Below are positions 38,201 to 53,200 of a stretch of DNA of 64,000 bases, piece after piece. The notes under the pieces were generated by a model, which was given only the letters and a program-made list of their open reading frames with translations, was not told the DNA's origin and did no database searches. The position numbers and the translations under genes were made by a program. This stretch comes from Atherinomorus stipes (taxonomy: Eukaryota > Chordata > Actinopteri > Atheriniformes > Atherinidae). The stretch is taken from the NCBI GenBank assembly GCA_023101725.1, contig JALJCO010012923.1, forward strand, positions 1-64,000. Reading direction: 5' to 3'. Positions within the stretch are counted from its first letter, which is position 1. Each line of letters opens with the position of its first letter.

Positions 38201-41200
38201 AGAGTAATCAACCTCCCATGTCTGACTAAGGCGGCTAATGGCTGCAGCATTCAGGCCCATAATGATGGCAAAGAAACAGTTGAAGTTCCTCTGTGCTTTA
38301 CAGCTGGAAAAGATTAATGCATTACTTGCAGGGGTTTGAGTCAGCAGCATGAATGAAGATGTGGTTTATTGTTTTTTTCCAGTAGAGGGAGCAGTGTTTC
38401 CATGCAAATCTACCCCTCCTACATCAGTGTAAGAAGCCAACATGCATTTTACACATGACAATTTATAAATGTCACTGCACAATAGAGTGTAAATAAAGCT
38501 ACTTACTGGGCAGCAATCTTGATGAACTTCTTGATGAGCTGGATCCTTTTGCAGAGTGTTGTGCACAGCAGAATCTCAGTCATCACCCACAGCTGTACTT
38601 CATTGCAGCGCTGCAACAGCAGCTCTAATGGCATTGTGTACTTACTGCAAACATGGCGGTTGAAGGTGAAGTAGACCAGTTCTTGCTGTAAAAGAACAAT
38701 TTATACTCAGGTACTGAGCAGAGCAGCATCACATCCTCATAGACACAAAAGCAACGTACAAGCAACAAATTATTGAAGTTGTTAGACAAACCTCATGCAT
38801 TGAGCCAAAAATTGTCCACTCAAAGTCGGTGAGGGCAACAGCAACATCCCACGTGTTCAAACTCAGCATGCGAGCCGTCCTCTGTTGCAGCTCAGAGTTG
38901 TCTGTGAGTGGATTCTTTAAAAGGAAAATTATGTCGGTTATTTACATACTTTTAGCTATTAGACTGAGAATGAACCAGATAATTGTGTTTTAAGGCTTTT
39001 TAAGAAAAAAAATCATCTGCACAGCATCATATACATGCATGTGGGCAGTTTATTTATTCATTAATGCATTCATGGTGTATACCTGCTTATTCTATTTCAA
39101 GGTCATAGGAGCTGGAGCCCATCCCAGCAGCTACTTAGCAAGAGGCAAGGTACACCCTGGACAGGTCGACATTTCATTGTTGGGCGTTTGTTCATTTTAT
39201 GTAAATATAGTACATTCAGTCATTTTCTTAGCTGTTGAGATGAGAAGCCCAGGGACTGTTAAAGTTACAGTACATACAGTACAATATGACAAAACAGGCT
39301 TCTGGACACAGATGTTTAAGGGTTAATGACATAGCTCTTGATGAATGCTTCATTTCTCATTCTGGTCTTGATATCTTCCCTTTTGCATTCATTTTGATTC
39401 ATCTGTTTCTTATTATGATCATTTTTATGCTGACTTTGCGGACACAGGACAAGAGCAGAAGCAATTTTATGTAGTAGTTTCTGTTTGTCTATTTGTCTGT
39501 TCATTATTTGTATGCACCTGAATTTTTTTTTCTTTATTTGCAATTGTGAAAGGAGCTGTTGGATTTCGCAGTGAATGCACCTTCTGAAAGTTTTTGTTTC
39601 TTCTTGTGGCTGTTTAAAAATGCTTTCAGATATTTTCATTTTGTGTTACTTTCTGGGATATGTGTTGAGCTTGTTGCAGGTAAACTCAGTCCATGAAAAC
39701 AACTCATTACAATGATATTCCTACCAGCACTTCACAGAGGTCCTTCCTGCACACATGCAGCCTCCCCACCGACTGTAGAGAATTGGAAAAAACTCTGTCC
39801 TGAGGCTGTAGGAGGAGTCTGCCTGCAGGACAGAAAACACATCACAAACAGCAGAATACCATTAAAATTCTGTCAGGTAGCATGTGAGCAGCTATTAGTG
39901 GTTAGAGATAAGACACTGTGCTGGGTTTTGCTCTGGGGGAAGCCGGTCACTTCAATCACTGATAAGAGACACTGACTTTATATGACTGGATGCTAATGTT
40001 TGTCCCTATGAACTGAGGCTAAATTTAGCTCAGTTCTCATGTGGGTTCAGAAACGGCTCAATGCGGGAGGAAACTCTAAATATTTACTTTTGGTAATAGC
40101 AACAGAGCTGCAATGGGCTTTGCTCTGATGTTGAGCTGTGGTGCTGGATAACATGTCTTCACCAGTAAGAGAATCAGATAAGGAAACAATGTTTTTATTG
40201 TCATGCACATATTTCTCCATATATTTTAACATCATCTGAGAAAACCCAGCAGTTTTGACTGTACGGTTAGAAGTTTCCATGCTTTGTGCTGTAAGCTGGT
40301 CAGTTAGAAGGGATTTACCTCCTGGGTAAGTGATAGCCACAAGTACCAGCTCAGCTGGAGGGACATCCAGCCATTCTGCCACTGCCTGCAGCAGCTCCTG
40401 GGCCACTACTTCAGAATGGACCCTCATACTTAGGTACGAGTCCATGGTGACATACACATGACACAGCACTGGAAAGTGGAAAAATATTGTCTCATTAACT
40501 TGTGCAATATGATAGATTTAACTAAATCAAACAGCACGGCTTCTGCAGAGTTTAGCGTCAGCATACTTGATTACATTTTTAAGAGCAGCGCAAGCTGATT
40601 CCAACAGGACAAAAAGTTTCGAGGTCGTACAATAAACCAGGATTTTGCATTTCCAAACAAATTCATTCCCCAGAAAGACTCCTATTGTTTTGCGGTTTAG
40701 ACTAAATGTTTCCTTTCTTTACTATGGAAACAACGTATGATGGGAGGAATGTGAGAAGAACACCGTGTTTTATGGTTTACCTTCCTTGGTCTCCCTCTGT
40801 GAGCTTCTGGATTGGAGCCCGTTCTCTTTTAAGCTCAATTGGTGGAAAAGTGCTTTACCCTAAAAGAAAGGAAATGCGTGGATATTGGCACATTCATTCT
40901 CCCTGAGAACATGAAACATTTCAGTTGCTGCCACTAAACAATGACTTTAGCTGGAAATGTTAGTACTGTGACCTCAACAGCAGCTCTCTTTAATAAAGTT
41001 CTTAAATCTTTATCTTACAAACAGAGAAAAAAAAAAAGTCAGTTCTTACCTTTCTGTGAGGTGAATATTCATCTGAAGTACTGAAAAAATAGAAAAAGTT
41101 AAATGACTCATTAAGTGCTTTCCCTGTGAGATCCAGTTTTTCCCACTGCCTAATCCTTCATAAATAGATAAAAATGCATCTTACTTTTTCATGCATTAAT

Positions 41201-44200
41201 ACTTTACTTGCATTTTCCTCTGACATCATTACTGTTATTTAATATGTCAAAGGCCTTTGTCACAGCAGATTAAATATTTCATGAATGCTGCATGCTGGCC
41301 AGCTTCAGAAAGCAGGTTCACAGTTTAAACCCTAAATTTTTAGTTGATGAACCCTGAGGTGGGAAACTCAGTTTGAGGTTTAAAGGTGCAATGTGCAAGT
41401 TTAAATGTTAAATACTATCCTTTTCTTTCCTGCACATGCTCTTACAATTGCCTGATGTGTAGAATGAGCTGATCTTTCTTCACTGTGGTGGTCTCTAATA
41501 CTGTTTCTGAATGCTCAATTTGAGAGTTTCGGGTACGAAGCCTCAAGGGGGCTCTTGTGGGGGAGACGTTCTTGTTCGTCTGGCTGCAGCGGTGTCGTGT
41601 ATTCCGCGCATGTTGAGACAACTGCTGCTAAAAGATGAAGAGCAGGTGCTTCTCCAACCCCAACTCAGACTGGAGTCTGACCAGTCCCCATGGCAGGGGG
41701 GGGGCGTTTTTTTGCACAACACCGGCAGCACCGGAGTAAGACGGGAGTAAACAACCGAGCTGCTTTTTTTCTTTCTTTTTTTTAATGGAGGGAGCTCTAA
41801 TCCATTCTGGGAATTTAATTGGTCACACAGTTGGCTTTTGTTCTCACAAACAAGGTAATTGTGATGTATAACAGAAAAAAAAGGATGCATGATATTGTAA
41901 TGCTAAGTTTTTAGCATGGAAATGTGGCAATATGACAGCCATATGACTGTTCCCAGGGAAGAGATACACTCTTGTCAACTTGTTTAATTTAGTTAAACAA
42001 GTGTGGTAATTTTATAAGGTAATTGTGGTCTCAGCCTGTGAATTTAGATCTTTGAACTACAAGCCAGCGTTAGCCTGTTGTTACCATACAGTCCGTCAGT
42101 TTACTCTGTGGTCAAACCGTAAACAACTTGCAGATTTATAACTTTATTACTTCAGTAGACATCGTGACTCTAACTCTGGGCTCAGACTGTAATATAATGC
42201 AGGTTAAATTAGAGACCAACTCAGTTGAAGCAGCTCATGCATGTGCACTATATTAGCGTCACTTCCACTTGTCGACAGAGGGGGCAAACTTCTGAACTAA
42301 AGCTGGAACTTGCGCTGTGCTCCTTTAAAGGTGCCATGACATCAAATTTCACTTTTCTGGGGTTTTGGCGGTATGATGTGATCTGTTGTGCATAGATGAG
42401 GCCATGTGAATGTCCAGAGTGAGTATCAAAGTTCCTGTTCATAGTCAGTCAGCTTTGTCTCTCTGTTCAGAAACGGTTGAATCTGACAGCAGCTTATCAT
42501 TCTACGTAGTTCTATCATTCTACGTAATTCATTTGCTCCAATCAGTGCACATTATCAAGCAAAGAGCCTCCCCCCTCCTCTCTCCTAACGTCTATGCACC
42601 CTCCGCTTTGCATATACAGTAGGTGTAATCCCTACATGAGGCAAGGTGCATCCAAACTGTTCAACAGTCCCATATAAAGTGAAATGTACATATCCATGTG
42701 CTTTCATATGCAAAACAGTCACTGATCTGCTGATGACAACTTAACCCTACACACACTTTTTAATCAGTGATAAGAAAGCCTATGCTCTTTACAATGTACT
42801 CCTCTGCTGTGTTTAGTCCATTATTGAAGCTCAGTGTCAAGGAGAGATTAGAGCGCTTAGTAGATTTTAGACCTTCCAACGTGATCCCTGCATTTAATCA
42901 CCCTATTCTCTTCAGTTAGTCTTAGCTAGCATGATGGATAGCCCTGTGTCCATTATCATCCCTCAGCTTTTACTAGGTTCTGCATCACAATAGGCATGTT
43001 GGCACAAAGCCTGCCCTAGGGGATCCCCTCTCAGAGGCCAGCAGCATCCTTGCGCTAATGAAAAACCTGATTCCCTTTGTCATTTCAAAACAGAGTCAGC
43101 CATCTAACTTGCTCTTTTCTTCCACGTTAAAACAGAATCCATGTGGATAATCAATGAGCTAAGTGAGAGTTGTTATGCCACATGATGATAAAGTCCATGA
43201 AAACAAACAAGTCTTTTTCCAACTGTGAGCTCTCAGAATCATATGACTTTATGCTCCTCTTGCAGAAAGGCCAGATGGAAGCTGATGGGAGGCCTCCGTC
43301 TATAAGAAATGACACCTTTTGACTCGGTGGCAGATTGCCTCAAAGCAGTCAACCTTGTCCTCCTCTGGTGTGGGACTGATTGTGAAATGCTCATAAATAC
43401 AAGAGCATGTCAGTTAGTGACACCCCCATGCACAGTCTACTGGTGTAGTGGAGTGGGTGTTGTTGGTTCTCCTTCGTGGATACAAACATGAATAAAACAG
43501 AGTCAGGGAATGGTTTTTAATGAGTGGCGGGTTGAAGTACTCCCAGGGGAGAAGCTCAGTTTGGATGCAGAGAGAAGGGAAGGGGGATATGGGCGTGGCA
43601 GTGTGACCAGGGGATGTTCTATAACATCAAAAAGCAATATGCTTTATATTTAACCAAATATTGTTGCAAAGAAAAAAGAAAAAGAATGTGATTACATGAA
43701 AGTCTTTATATACAAAAAATATGTCAATATGTGATTTAAAGTGAATACTTACAAATTATGTTGTGAATGATTACAATTTGAAAATATTTTTTTACTTAGA
43801 AAAAAAATAAAGAATCTGTTATGTTGGCAAGGAATGCACAGAAATTTAAAGAAACAATTGATCTTTATATTTTGATATTTTGATACATTGATTGTTAAAT
43901 ATCTTAGATTCTGGCTGCATCTTCTTGTGCTGTATAAGCACATCCACATGCATGATTGTCTATTCTATATGTGCAGTCTCAAGTTACATTTAACTTCTTA
44001 GTAAATACTCTGTATGGCTTGTAGTAAGTGACAAAAAGAATAAAAGATCATTTAATACCAATAATGTTGCAATAACAAGAGTCTATAGCCCTGTAAAGCC
44101 GTATGCATCATATTTGATACATGCAGTTTCTAAAAAAAAACCTTTGCATCTGAGACCTTGCATCACTTTATGGTAAAAACTTTGCTTAAAACTCTGTTGT

Positions 44201-47200
44201 ACACAATCTGATACACCTGATAGCAGGAGGCAGAAGACTACACAACAATAATTTTGACATGATGCACAGCAATAAATGGTTTATTCACAAAAATGTTTTT
44301 TGTTCATTTTTCCCCCATATTTTGTTAAATGGCCTAATAAAGACTTAAGATAAAAAAAATATAATTTTCTCCCCATTTTTTCTTGGTTTGGGCTTTAAAG
44401 GGTTAAAGTTTAACAAACCAGGTACAACACTACACTCCCCTCACTTTAAGAGGGCTGTCTATATCATCCTCATGCTCTAGTCCCTGTGGGGGCTAAACAA
44501 GGCACAATCCCAGCCACTTGGTTGTACCTTTGATAATAAACTGTCCCAGCAAGCATCTTACAGCCCGTTACTGTGTACTGAACTGACTCAGGGGCATCTT
44601 TTCAGAGTTTACACTTTGGCTTACTGCTGTAGTAAAAACCTTTATGCTTCTGGTGCTAATGGCCTATTCTTGTCCAGACTCTGTGTTGTCCTTCAGGCTG
44701 CTCTTACAATCCAAAAATATGGTTTCTAGATGTCACCTACGTTCTGCTGATGATAAATTCCACTGAGACTTGGAGTTACATGTAGGTGATTTCTTTCTGT
44801 TCCTTCTTATCACCCTTTCTCTTTTTTCTCTCTCCTTCTGCACCTCCTCTCGCAGGACATCTGAAGAATACCTGATGTATTCCAGCCTGTTACATAATAT
44901 ATATATATATGTATATATATGTAACTCATGTTTTTGCAGTATCTTTAAATGGCAAAGTGGAACATTACTTATTCATATGATTCTTTTTTTTCATAGCAAG
45001 TGACAAATATTTCTGACAGCTTGTGATTAATTTTCAACATTCCAGCATTCCCTCAGTTTTTGGAGAAGTGAGATAAAGAGTTTGGTGACCTTCATATTTC
45101 TGAACATAACAACCCAAGGCACTGCAATTACTTTTTGATTTCTAAATGGATTCATTGTTGAGAAGCTAAAAAAGGGAGCCTGAGGAGAAGAAGTCTGTCT
45201 TTGTGTTCAGTCTTCTTTCAGACTTCCAGCAGTCACTGGTCTTACTGGATGTTGTACACACCCAGATATGATCAGATTTTCAATTTAAAGATTTCTGAAT
45301 TGATGTGAAGATTTTAAAACTGTACCTCTTTACATGGCATGATGAATAGTTAGCATATGGTCACTTACTGTCTACGATGCAGCTGATAGAGTTTCTGTAG
45401 CTCTCCTACATCTTTCTCCAGGGCTGGGTGCTCATCAAGATCATCCAGGACATAACGATACAAAGTCTGCAAGGAAATGTCAACTTTTATTTCTCCCATT
45501 TCCCCTAACACCCAGTTTCCACTCTTTTTCGCACAAGCTGTACAGTATGTCCTACCTTCATGAAGAGTTTGACGTGGTCATCTTCTCTCAGGAAGTCTTT
45601 ACAGAGACACATCCACTGTGACACCAGGTGCAGGAGTTTTTGTTTCCTCTCTAGCGCCTCTTTCCTGTCCTCTTTACCTCTATGTCGCTTGGTGCAATAG
45701 GTGGAGGTTGGTTAAGGATTATTTTAGCTTACATCAAATGCAGTATACAGACTGGCAAGAGCAGAATAGTGAATGCATCAATTAAAGAACAGGGTGGCAA
45801 AAAGTAAATAAGTAGAGCAGAAAATCCCTCATGTTTTTATATAAAACATCATATTCTGACTGTTAAAATTCTTGAGGTGGGTTATTATGAGAGTTGTATT
45901 GTTATATTTTCATAGAAACATTTGTGTTCAAGGATATTGTCCAAGAAGAGCTTGACATAAATCACTGGTAGACATGAATACTGGGTAGGTCAATAGAAAG
46001 TCATCCAGAAGTGTATCTGCAAAGAGATAAACATTATCAATAATGGACAAAAAAGCTACTTATCTGAGTGATACAGCTTCAGAAATGGATTTCCTCCCCC
46101 AAAAATAAAACTCTGAAACAAGAAGCTTAAAATAAGCGTAAATGTGCACAAACATGCCTCATTAATGCTGCAGGATGCTGAAGGGCATGAACATTACTGA
46201 CCTCGTCAACTGCATGATTAATGACTGCTGGGCTGCACATACAGTAGGGTTTTTCTTTTAATTCTGATGCGCTGAGTTTTTTCCTGTTCCACCTTAATAG
46301 CACCACGAGAAGTCATTCCTTACTGTCAAATATCACTTAACATGTGCTAAGCAAATATGTCTCAGAGGTAAACACAACATGAGAGACCTTTACAGTGCAC
46401 ATTACTGTTCATGGTCAGTCTAAAAACAGAAACAGAGGAGTCTTCAGATTCATTTTGCTCAAACAAGTTCAAACAAACCTTTTCAGGCATTATCTTCAGT
46501 CTCACACATTGAACACTGCAGGCTGCATCAGTGGAGATAAGCCAATAATGTTAATGTGTCAGTTGACTCTCTGACCTCAGATGAAGTCTTGTATTTTCAT
46601 CATAATGTGTTTAGTAGCAGAAATTTCCTGCCAGTGTATCCTTTCACGATTCATTCTCAAAGTTACACATGGACAGTATTTGTGCTAATGCAGTGAATCA
46701 AAGCAGGTCAAACAAGATCACCAATGGCACCCTGTAACATGAAATGATATAAGATACTGCTTTGCCACCTTTTGTTTGGTCTTGGATTTAAGATATTTTT
46801 CACTGAGTCCTTTTGAGAATCACATAAAATCAATTTCCAATAGAATATTTCAATTGTGAGCAGTTAGTTATGTAAGCTTACAAACTCAGATGAGAAATTG
46901 TCTTGAAAGTAGGAATAAAATGATAAGAAGACCAGCTCCCAGACATTTTGCTCAGCCAACAGCTTTAAAAATCCGATTCCAGCCAACCTCCTCTCAACCT
47001 TTCTGTAAGTGTGCCTCACACCCAGAATTGTAAATTGTTCCCTTTAATTTCACACTGGCTTCTTAAAGCCTTTGTGCACGTTCTGGTCCACAGGATTCCC
47101 TGGCATCATTATGTTAATCCATTCAGAGCAGCTGTGGATGCATTACTCACTGCTTATGAGCAGTTACTCACAAGCACACATACGGCACCCATAAGGAAAA

Positions 47201-50200
47201 ACAGTAACTCACCTTTTCACAGAAAACCCATAAAAAGAGGACAAATCACCTACCCAACCCCACATCTTGTAATATTGCAGTTTCACACACATGTTCTCCA
47301 TGCACTATTCACTTGCACTTCTGGGTATATGTGTATTTTCTCCAAGCCATCTTAACTGGAACACTTTTCCCCCAAGAGTAAAAAGCTTTACTATTCCCAA
47401 GGCTGTACAGTTTGCAAGTTTGTAGTCTGTAGTTGCAAAACAGAATAAATATTTAATTTCTTATCACCTAAAGTTGTATTCTCCAATTCTTGCAGGTTAA
47501 AGGAGATGGAAGATAGAGCAGCATAAAATGTTTAAAAAACCCCAAAACATTCAAGTATGAAATTTACTGTATAAATAAAGTTCAACATCCCATTGTGATG
47601 ATTTGTGACTTCATATTTAAGATTTTTTGGATGTGCATTATTGGAGAGGCTTTAATGGAAACATGCCTTCTGTTGCACAAAAAACAAAACAAAACCAGCC
47701 TCCTTGATAGTATAACTGATTCACTCATCTAACTTGTCACTGTTCTGTGAAATCAATCAACCCGACAATCCAATGTGGCATTGATCTATACAGCTTTAAG
47801 ATAAGAATATTAATACATAATCCATGAGAGCCACAGAGGGGCTTTAATCATAGCATTAAAGAGCCTGACTTTAATGTTTGTCACATAATGTGATGTTTTT
47901 TCCACCCTAAATAAGCATCATCATTTCTTGACATGGTGCTTTGGTGAGACGGCTGGAACATCCTCTCATTAAAATCATGATGTTCCATGACATGTTTTCC
48001 AATGTGGTGGCAATGTGCACACTGATCTGTGCAGAGCAAGAATCATTAGTAGTACTTAAGATTGGGCACAGGAAACACTGTGGATTGTGCAAAGGAAACA
48101 CTATCACATCAGAAAACTACACAGCAGTGGCTAGCATTTTTGCTTTTGCTCCAACATGCTTGAGGTGCTTTTTAGAAAAGTGCCACCACTTGCAGGAAGA
48201 CAGAATGCTTCTGTGCATTCTTAATGTTATACACTTATGAATCTAAGTGCTACCATAATGAGGTAAAACTGCCTTCCTGACACACAATCTGCTGCAAGAA
48301 TTATGTCATGTTGCTGCACAGTTTTTGTTAACCAGCCTTGAGAGACATTTTGAAACAGTACCCTGCTGCATATTCGGAGAAATAAATTAAGACAAATCTC
48401 TTTGATGAAGTCAAAATATCTGATGCTTTTGTACTTCTGTTGCGTTGAACCTCCAAAGACATGCTCAGCAGTTGCTCTAGAGTATACAAAACCTCACACA
48501 ACCACTGCCAGCAGGAGTCAGAGCATCACAGAGAGGAGTACAGTCACTGCTCAGGACTCCTTAGGTCTCTGGCTCTTTGACCCTGGGATATCACTCAGCG
48601 TCATGCTCTGCTTCATCGCTCCCTACGGAGGAATTCCCTCAATACATTTACAGTGAAATGCACTAATGGTGAATAATTCATCAACAACGCACTGACCCTG
48701 CCCAGCAAGCTTTGGCTACAACTTCATGTTTATTGATATTAAATGCTGAAATATGACTATAGGTATGTGTTTTAACAAAAACATATACTTCTTTGGTACA
48801 TGCAAAAGATGCCCTGCACTCCGGAGAGGACATTTAGTTCAATCCCATTTACCTCCACTACAGAAGGAATAGTAATTGCTGGCATCTGATTAGCCGGAAC
48901 ACCTCCTTCTCTAGCATAAAATCTGCATCTCCCTTCTCCCCCCTTGTTTCTGCTTTCTTTCTCTCTGTCTGACTGTGCTACTGCTCTCAGTCATCATCCC
49001 TCGTCGAGCTATCTCCCCAGCTTTGGTAACAGAGGATCTCCTCTGCCTTGGCAACAGTGGCACATTATTGTGAACCTGCTGGGATGAGAGGAAGTGTGTT
49101 GATTTGTCGTTGCTGTGAGGCTGGAGTGCATGTCGCGCAATCTGTTAGTGCCCCACTCCAAAGATATGAGCAACGTTGATCTTTGTCAAAGGCTTTTAAA
49201 AGGAACAGGCTGAAACTCTGGCAATCATAGCACATGATTAACCCAGTGATGCTGCCCACAGGGCGCTGATGTCCCAGCTCATTACTGAAGAGGAGAGGTG
49301 GGGAAGGGCTGAAGTAAAACAGAAAGTGATGGCAGTTCTGCCACCCTTTCTCTTTTTAATTTATCTATCATAAACACACACACAACTTCACCATATGCAC
49401 ACCAGCTTAAGATTTATACATCATATGGTATTGTACTCTATTAGATATCATTTTGGACTCTAAAATCCAGAAAGCTCATTCACACACTAGCAAAGCAAAG
49501 TAAGGTAAAAGATGATGAGGAAGGTCTATCTTGACAGAAAAGTAGGAAGCTGACCTGACTCTTTCCCCTGTGTCGTCCCTCGGTCATCATCCAGTGTTAT
49601 GTCGTTAAGCAAGTGCTCCAGGATCTTCTCTGGGGTCCCTGACACCACCATGTACCTGTCAGACACAACAGAGTCAGCGGAGGAGTCCTCCTCAATAGAT
49701 GACAGGGATCGGCTGCTGCTCCACTCCTCCTCTCCCTCCGTCCCCTCATCATCTATGTAGCGAAAGTAGGGGACGTCAAAAGTGGGCATTGTCACCAGCT
49801 CTGCCCGGCTGGTGCTGTCACCGCTGCTGCTCTCCTCTGAGCCCTCCTCGTCATCCTCATCCTCCTCCTGCTCCACTAAGGCAGCATGTAGGAGCAGCCT
49901 GCCCTCGTCCTGCTGTAGGTTCAGGGGCTGCGGGCGAGATCCCATCCTTGCAGAGTTCCCACACGCTTACACCAGCTGTGGTTGTTTCTGCATGACACCT
50001 TTACAAATCTATCCATCCACCTACAGCTGCTACAGCCCGTAGTCCACTGCCGTCTATCCTTCCAGCAAACTATCCAAAAATCGGACAAAAAAACCCCCTT
50101 TGAATTACTTGAATGGGAAGACTGCCAGCAGGGCTCTGCCTCACAGTCCCATGCTGCTCACTTATATGTATCTAATGTAGTCATTTATGTTGGGAGCTAT

Positions 50201-53200
50201 GATGTAAGTACGCCTGACTGAATGTGTGATCCGCAGAGACAGAGAAGGAGAATGATGGGAGAAGGAGTGCTGAGGGAGAGAAACTGAGAGAGGGAGGGAG
50301 GGAATCTAGAAGGGGAGGGGGAGCAGAGAGGCTTACCTCCTGTTTCTTGCCTCTACATTCCCTCCTCCCCTCGTCGATGCAGTGAGAGCTGGCTGCTCTG
50401 ACGACACTCTTTGGAGAACAAGCACATCGTGGCCCCTCTCTCTCAGACACAAGCGGACTGCCTCGTCACTCTGGGGCTGGAGACAGAAAAGCAGGGGGGG
50501 GGGTTCAGGATGGAGTGTGTCATCACCAAGGAGATTCCCTTGTATTTTTCTCCCACTCTCACAAATCACCACAGATTTCCATCATAATACTCTGTCAAAG
50601 GCTGCACTGGAAATGAAAGAGAATTTCCATATATCATTATTTAGTCCTTATCATAGGGGCCCATTCAGGGATTAACATAAGTGAGTTACATATTCTAATT
50701 ACTGATTCGTGCGTGGAGCCAATCAAATTATGGGTGATGCCTGGGACCAGTCTATGTCAAGCTGTCATATCACACAGTGCATACTAACAATGGTTTAATG
50801 GTTCAGGGTTCACCAATATGAATTTTATTGGTGATTATTTTATGTCCCATTAATGACAGATTGCTTCTTCATGTCGCAACTCTGTCTTTTGTCACAGTGT
50901 CACCAAAAGACTTTACAAATCAAAGCTTTAATGAAACACAGTTAAGGTGGTTCGTACCACAAAGATGTAATGTGAGCCCTGATTTTATTGTAGTTTAACC
51001 TTAATTAATTTTACAACAGACTTTAAAAACAACCTACATCCAAAATAATAATGACAATAATAATAATAATTCAAACTTTACTTCAAACTCAATTCAGGGT
51101 TCATTTTACAGAACATATAACATTGTATTAATTCAGTTGCAATTCTAAAAGGAAGCATCTCAATTTTTAATTTCTTTGTCAAACCTGTACAACGGCTGGA
51201 CAGACTAATTACCATGCCTGACTTCCAGTAAAGGCAAAATGAGCAGGATTTTCTTGAGAAAAACAACATATAAACCCATAAAAATGATTCCCTCCAACTG
51301 TGTTTTATGACCCACTAGAAGTGGGTAGTGGTTGTTTCTCTGAAGAGACAACTCAGTCTGCTTGAATCTGCCTGATTCTTTTAATATTGCAAAATCAGCA
51401 GGAAGTTCAAATCTCTGCCTCCGCTGCCTGTGAAGATCTCAGGTTGCACATCCCTGCCAGACACACAGACGCTCTGTGGGAAGAGCAGGGTCTTTCAGGT
51501 AAAAGATATTGATGTTTAATCTTTCTGTGGGGCTGTTAGCTGGTGTTAGTTAACTAAGTTCCGCCTAAATCTTTTTTTTTTTTTTTTAGATGACATGCAT
51601 TACAATCATTCATTCAAACTGTAGTCCTAATGTAGTTACATATAGATTTTTCTCTAATCCTACAGTGGCACTGAAGTGCAAACCACAACAACAAATCACT
51701 ACCCACAAACTGTGTATCAGCTGTAATCCCCTATAATTTTGTCAGGCCATTTATAATTCTGACAGCAAATTGAATTTTATCATTTTTCCTTTTGATTTCA
51801 TTTAGGAAATATTACAAAGTTCCATACTCTGTTAGTTTTTTATTTAGAAAAACAACAAAAACAAAAGCATTAGTATGAGCTGCATCTAACTTGAGTAAAG
51901 ACAGTCCTACTGCCAGTGAATGCTTAGCAGCTCGTCACATCCACTGTCTGAACCTAACCAACCCATCCCCCCTAGACAAACTGTACTTGTCTGCAATGCT
52001 ATGTTTTAAAAAAAAAGGCCATTTGCACCTCCTTAAGTGAATGTGATCCACACAAGAAAAGATTTTTAAATACACTAAATGCTGCTAGATAAAATGGCCT
52101 TTTTCAAAATAAATTTTTTTCACATGACCCAGAAATCTTTACTTCCATAGCACTTGAATACACCAAGCTTGATCAGCTTTACTCAGATGTATATTTCTCA
52201 GGATTTTACTGAGATTTGCTCATTTATCATTTATGATTTATAAAAAAAACATTTAAATGTGAAAAACATTTCAGCTTTGTTTACTTGCTATTGACAGGAA
52301 ATTACTAATTTTGTGAGATACAAAAAGATAATAAATGTAAGATTAAAATTTTATTCTATCTATTAAGCTGTATCCTCTTCATATTCAGTTTTTCCCTAAT
52401 AAACAATGTCAAAAACAACAAAAAGTATTTTCTTTAATCACTCAATGTCTTCCTTTCATCAGTCTGCTTAAAAGATCAAAACCTTGAACAAAGGGGATTG
52501 TTTCAGTGTCTGAAGTATGATTCCTGATAGCAGCTTGAGTGTTTAGTTCAGATTTATTGGTTTTAATGAGGAATCCCGTATGTGCATAGTCATCCTGCAT
52601 CAGCTCCCTGGTTAACCCCTCCTCCACTCCTCAGCCATCAGTCGATGCAACACAAGCCTCTGTTCATGCAATTAGCCAGAGCAGCCAGGCTGGAAGTGGC
52701 TGCAGTTTGCTCCTCTAATTGCCTTTTGTAGAGAAGCATACAGGGTTTTTCAGTTGAGCATGGTTTCCTTAGACATTGACACTTTCTAGAGGACAAGTAG
52801 ATGAGTGTTTAACATACTGAGAGATTAAAAAAGAAACATGCTCACATCTGATAGGACAGTTGTGTTTTCACTAGCCAGGCCTTATTCCTAAAGACTCTAT
52901 AGTCAAGGAAGCACATATATTGATTGCAGGGATATTTACAAACCAGATAGAAAGAGCTATAAACTCCAATATATGGCTGGAGTTCTTTCTCTGATTCATG
53001 ACTTCAAGTGCTTTTCCTGTTGCACACTAAGACACATGTATATATGTCAAAAGATTGGTCTTGTGTAATGAAGGCAGTGAAGGGGTGTGTATTTTCTCCA
53101 TGCACAGGCCTTCTAAGTATGTCAAATATATATATAAAATAAGAAAGACCAGAAAATTCCCAGAAAGGGAAGGCAGCACTGATTAGCTTCCTGGTTCTTG

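Larger units (their letters stand above)
35296..38914 (-). other. rapgef5: rapgef5 CDC25/RasGEF catalytic exons
   Basis: Eight exons carry the exchange domain. Landmarks in order are [104 protein letters not shown] and [13 protein letters not shown]. The helical hairpin and the Rap-contacting regions appear complete. The intron 35415-37401 has been invaded by a LINE fragment and a Tc1 element. Confidence 0.9.

Noticed and set aside
45928..45937. Premature stop in rapgef5 after [11 protein letters not shown]
   Set aside because: The stop lies inside the AT-AC intron; splicing at ATATCCTT removes it.
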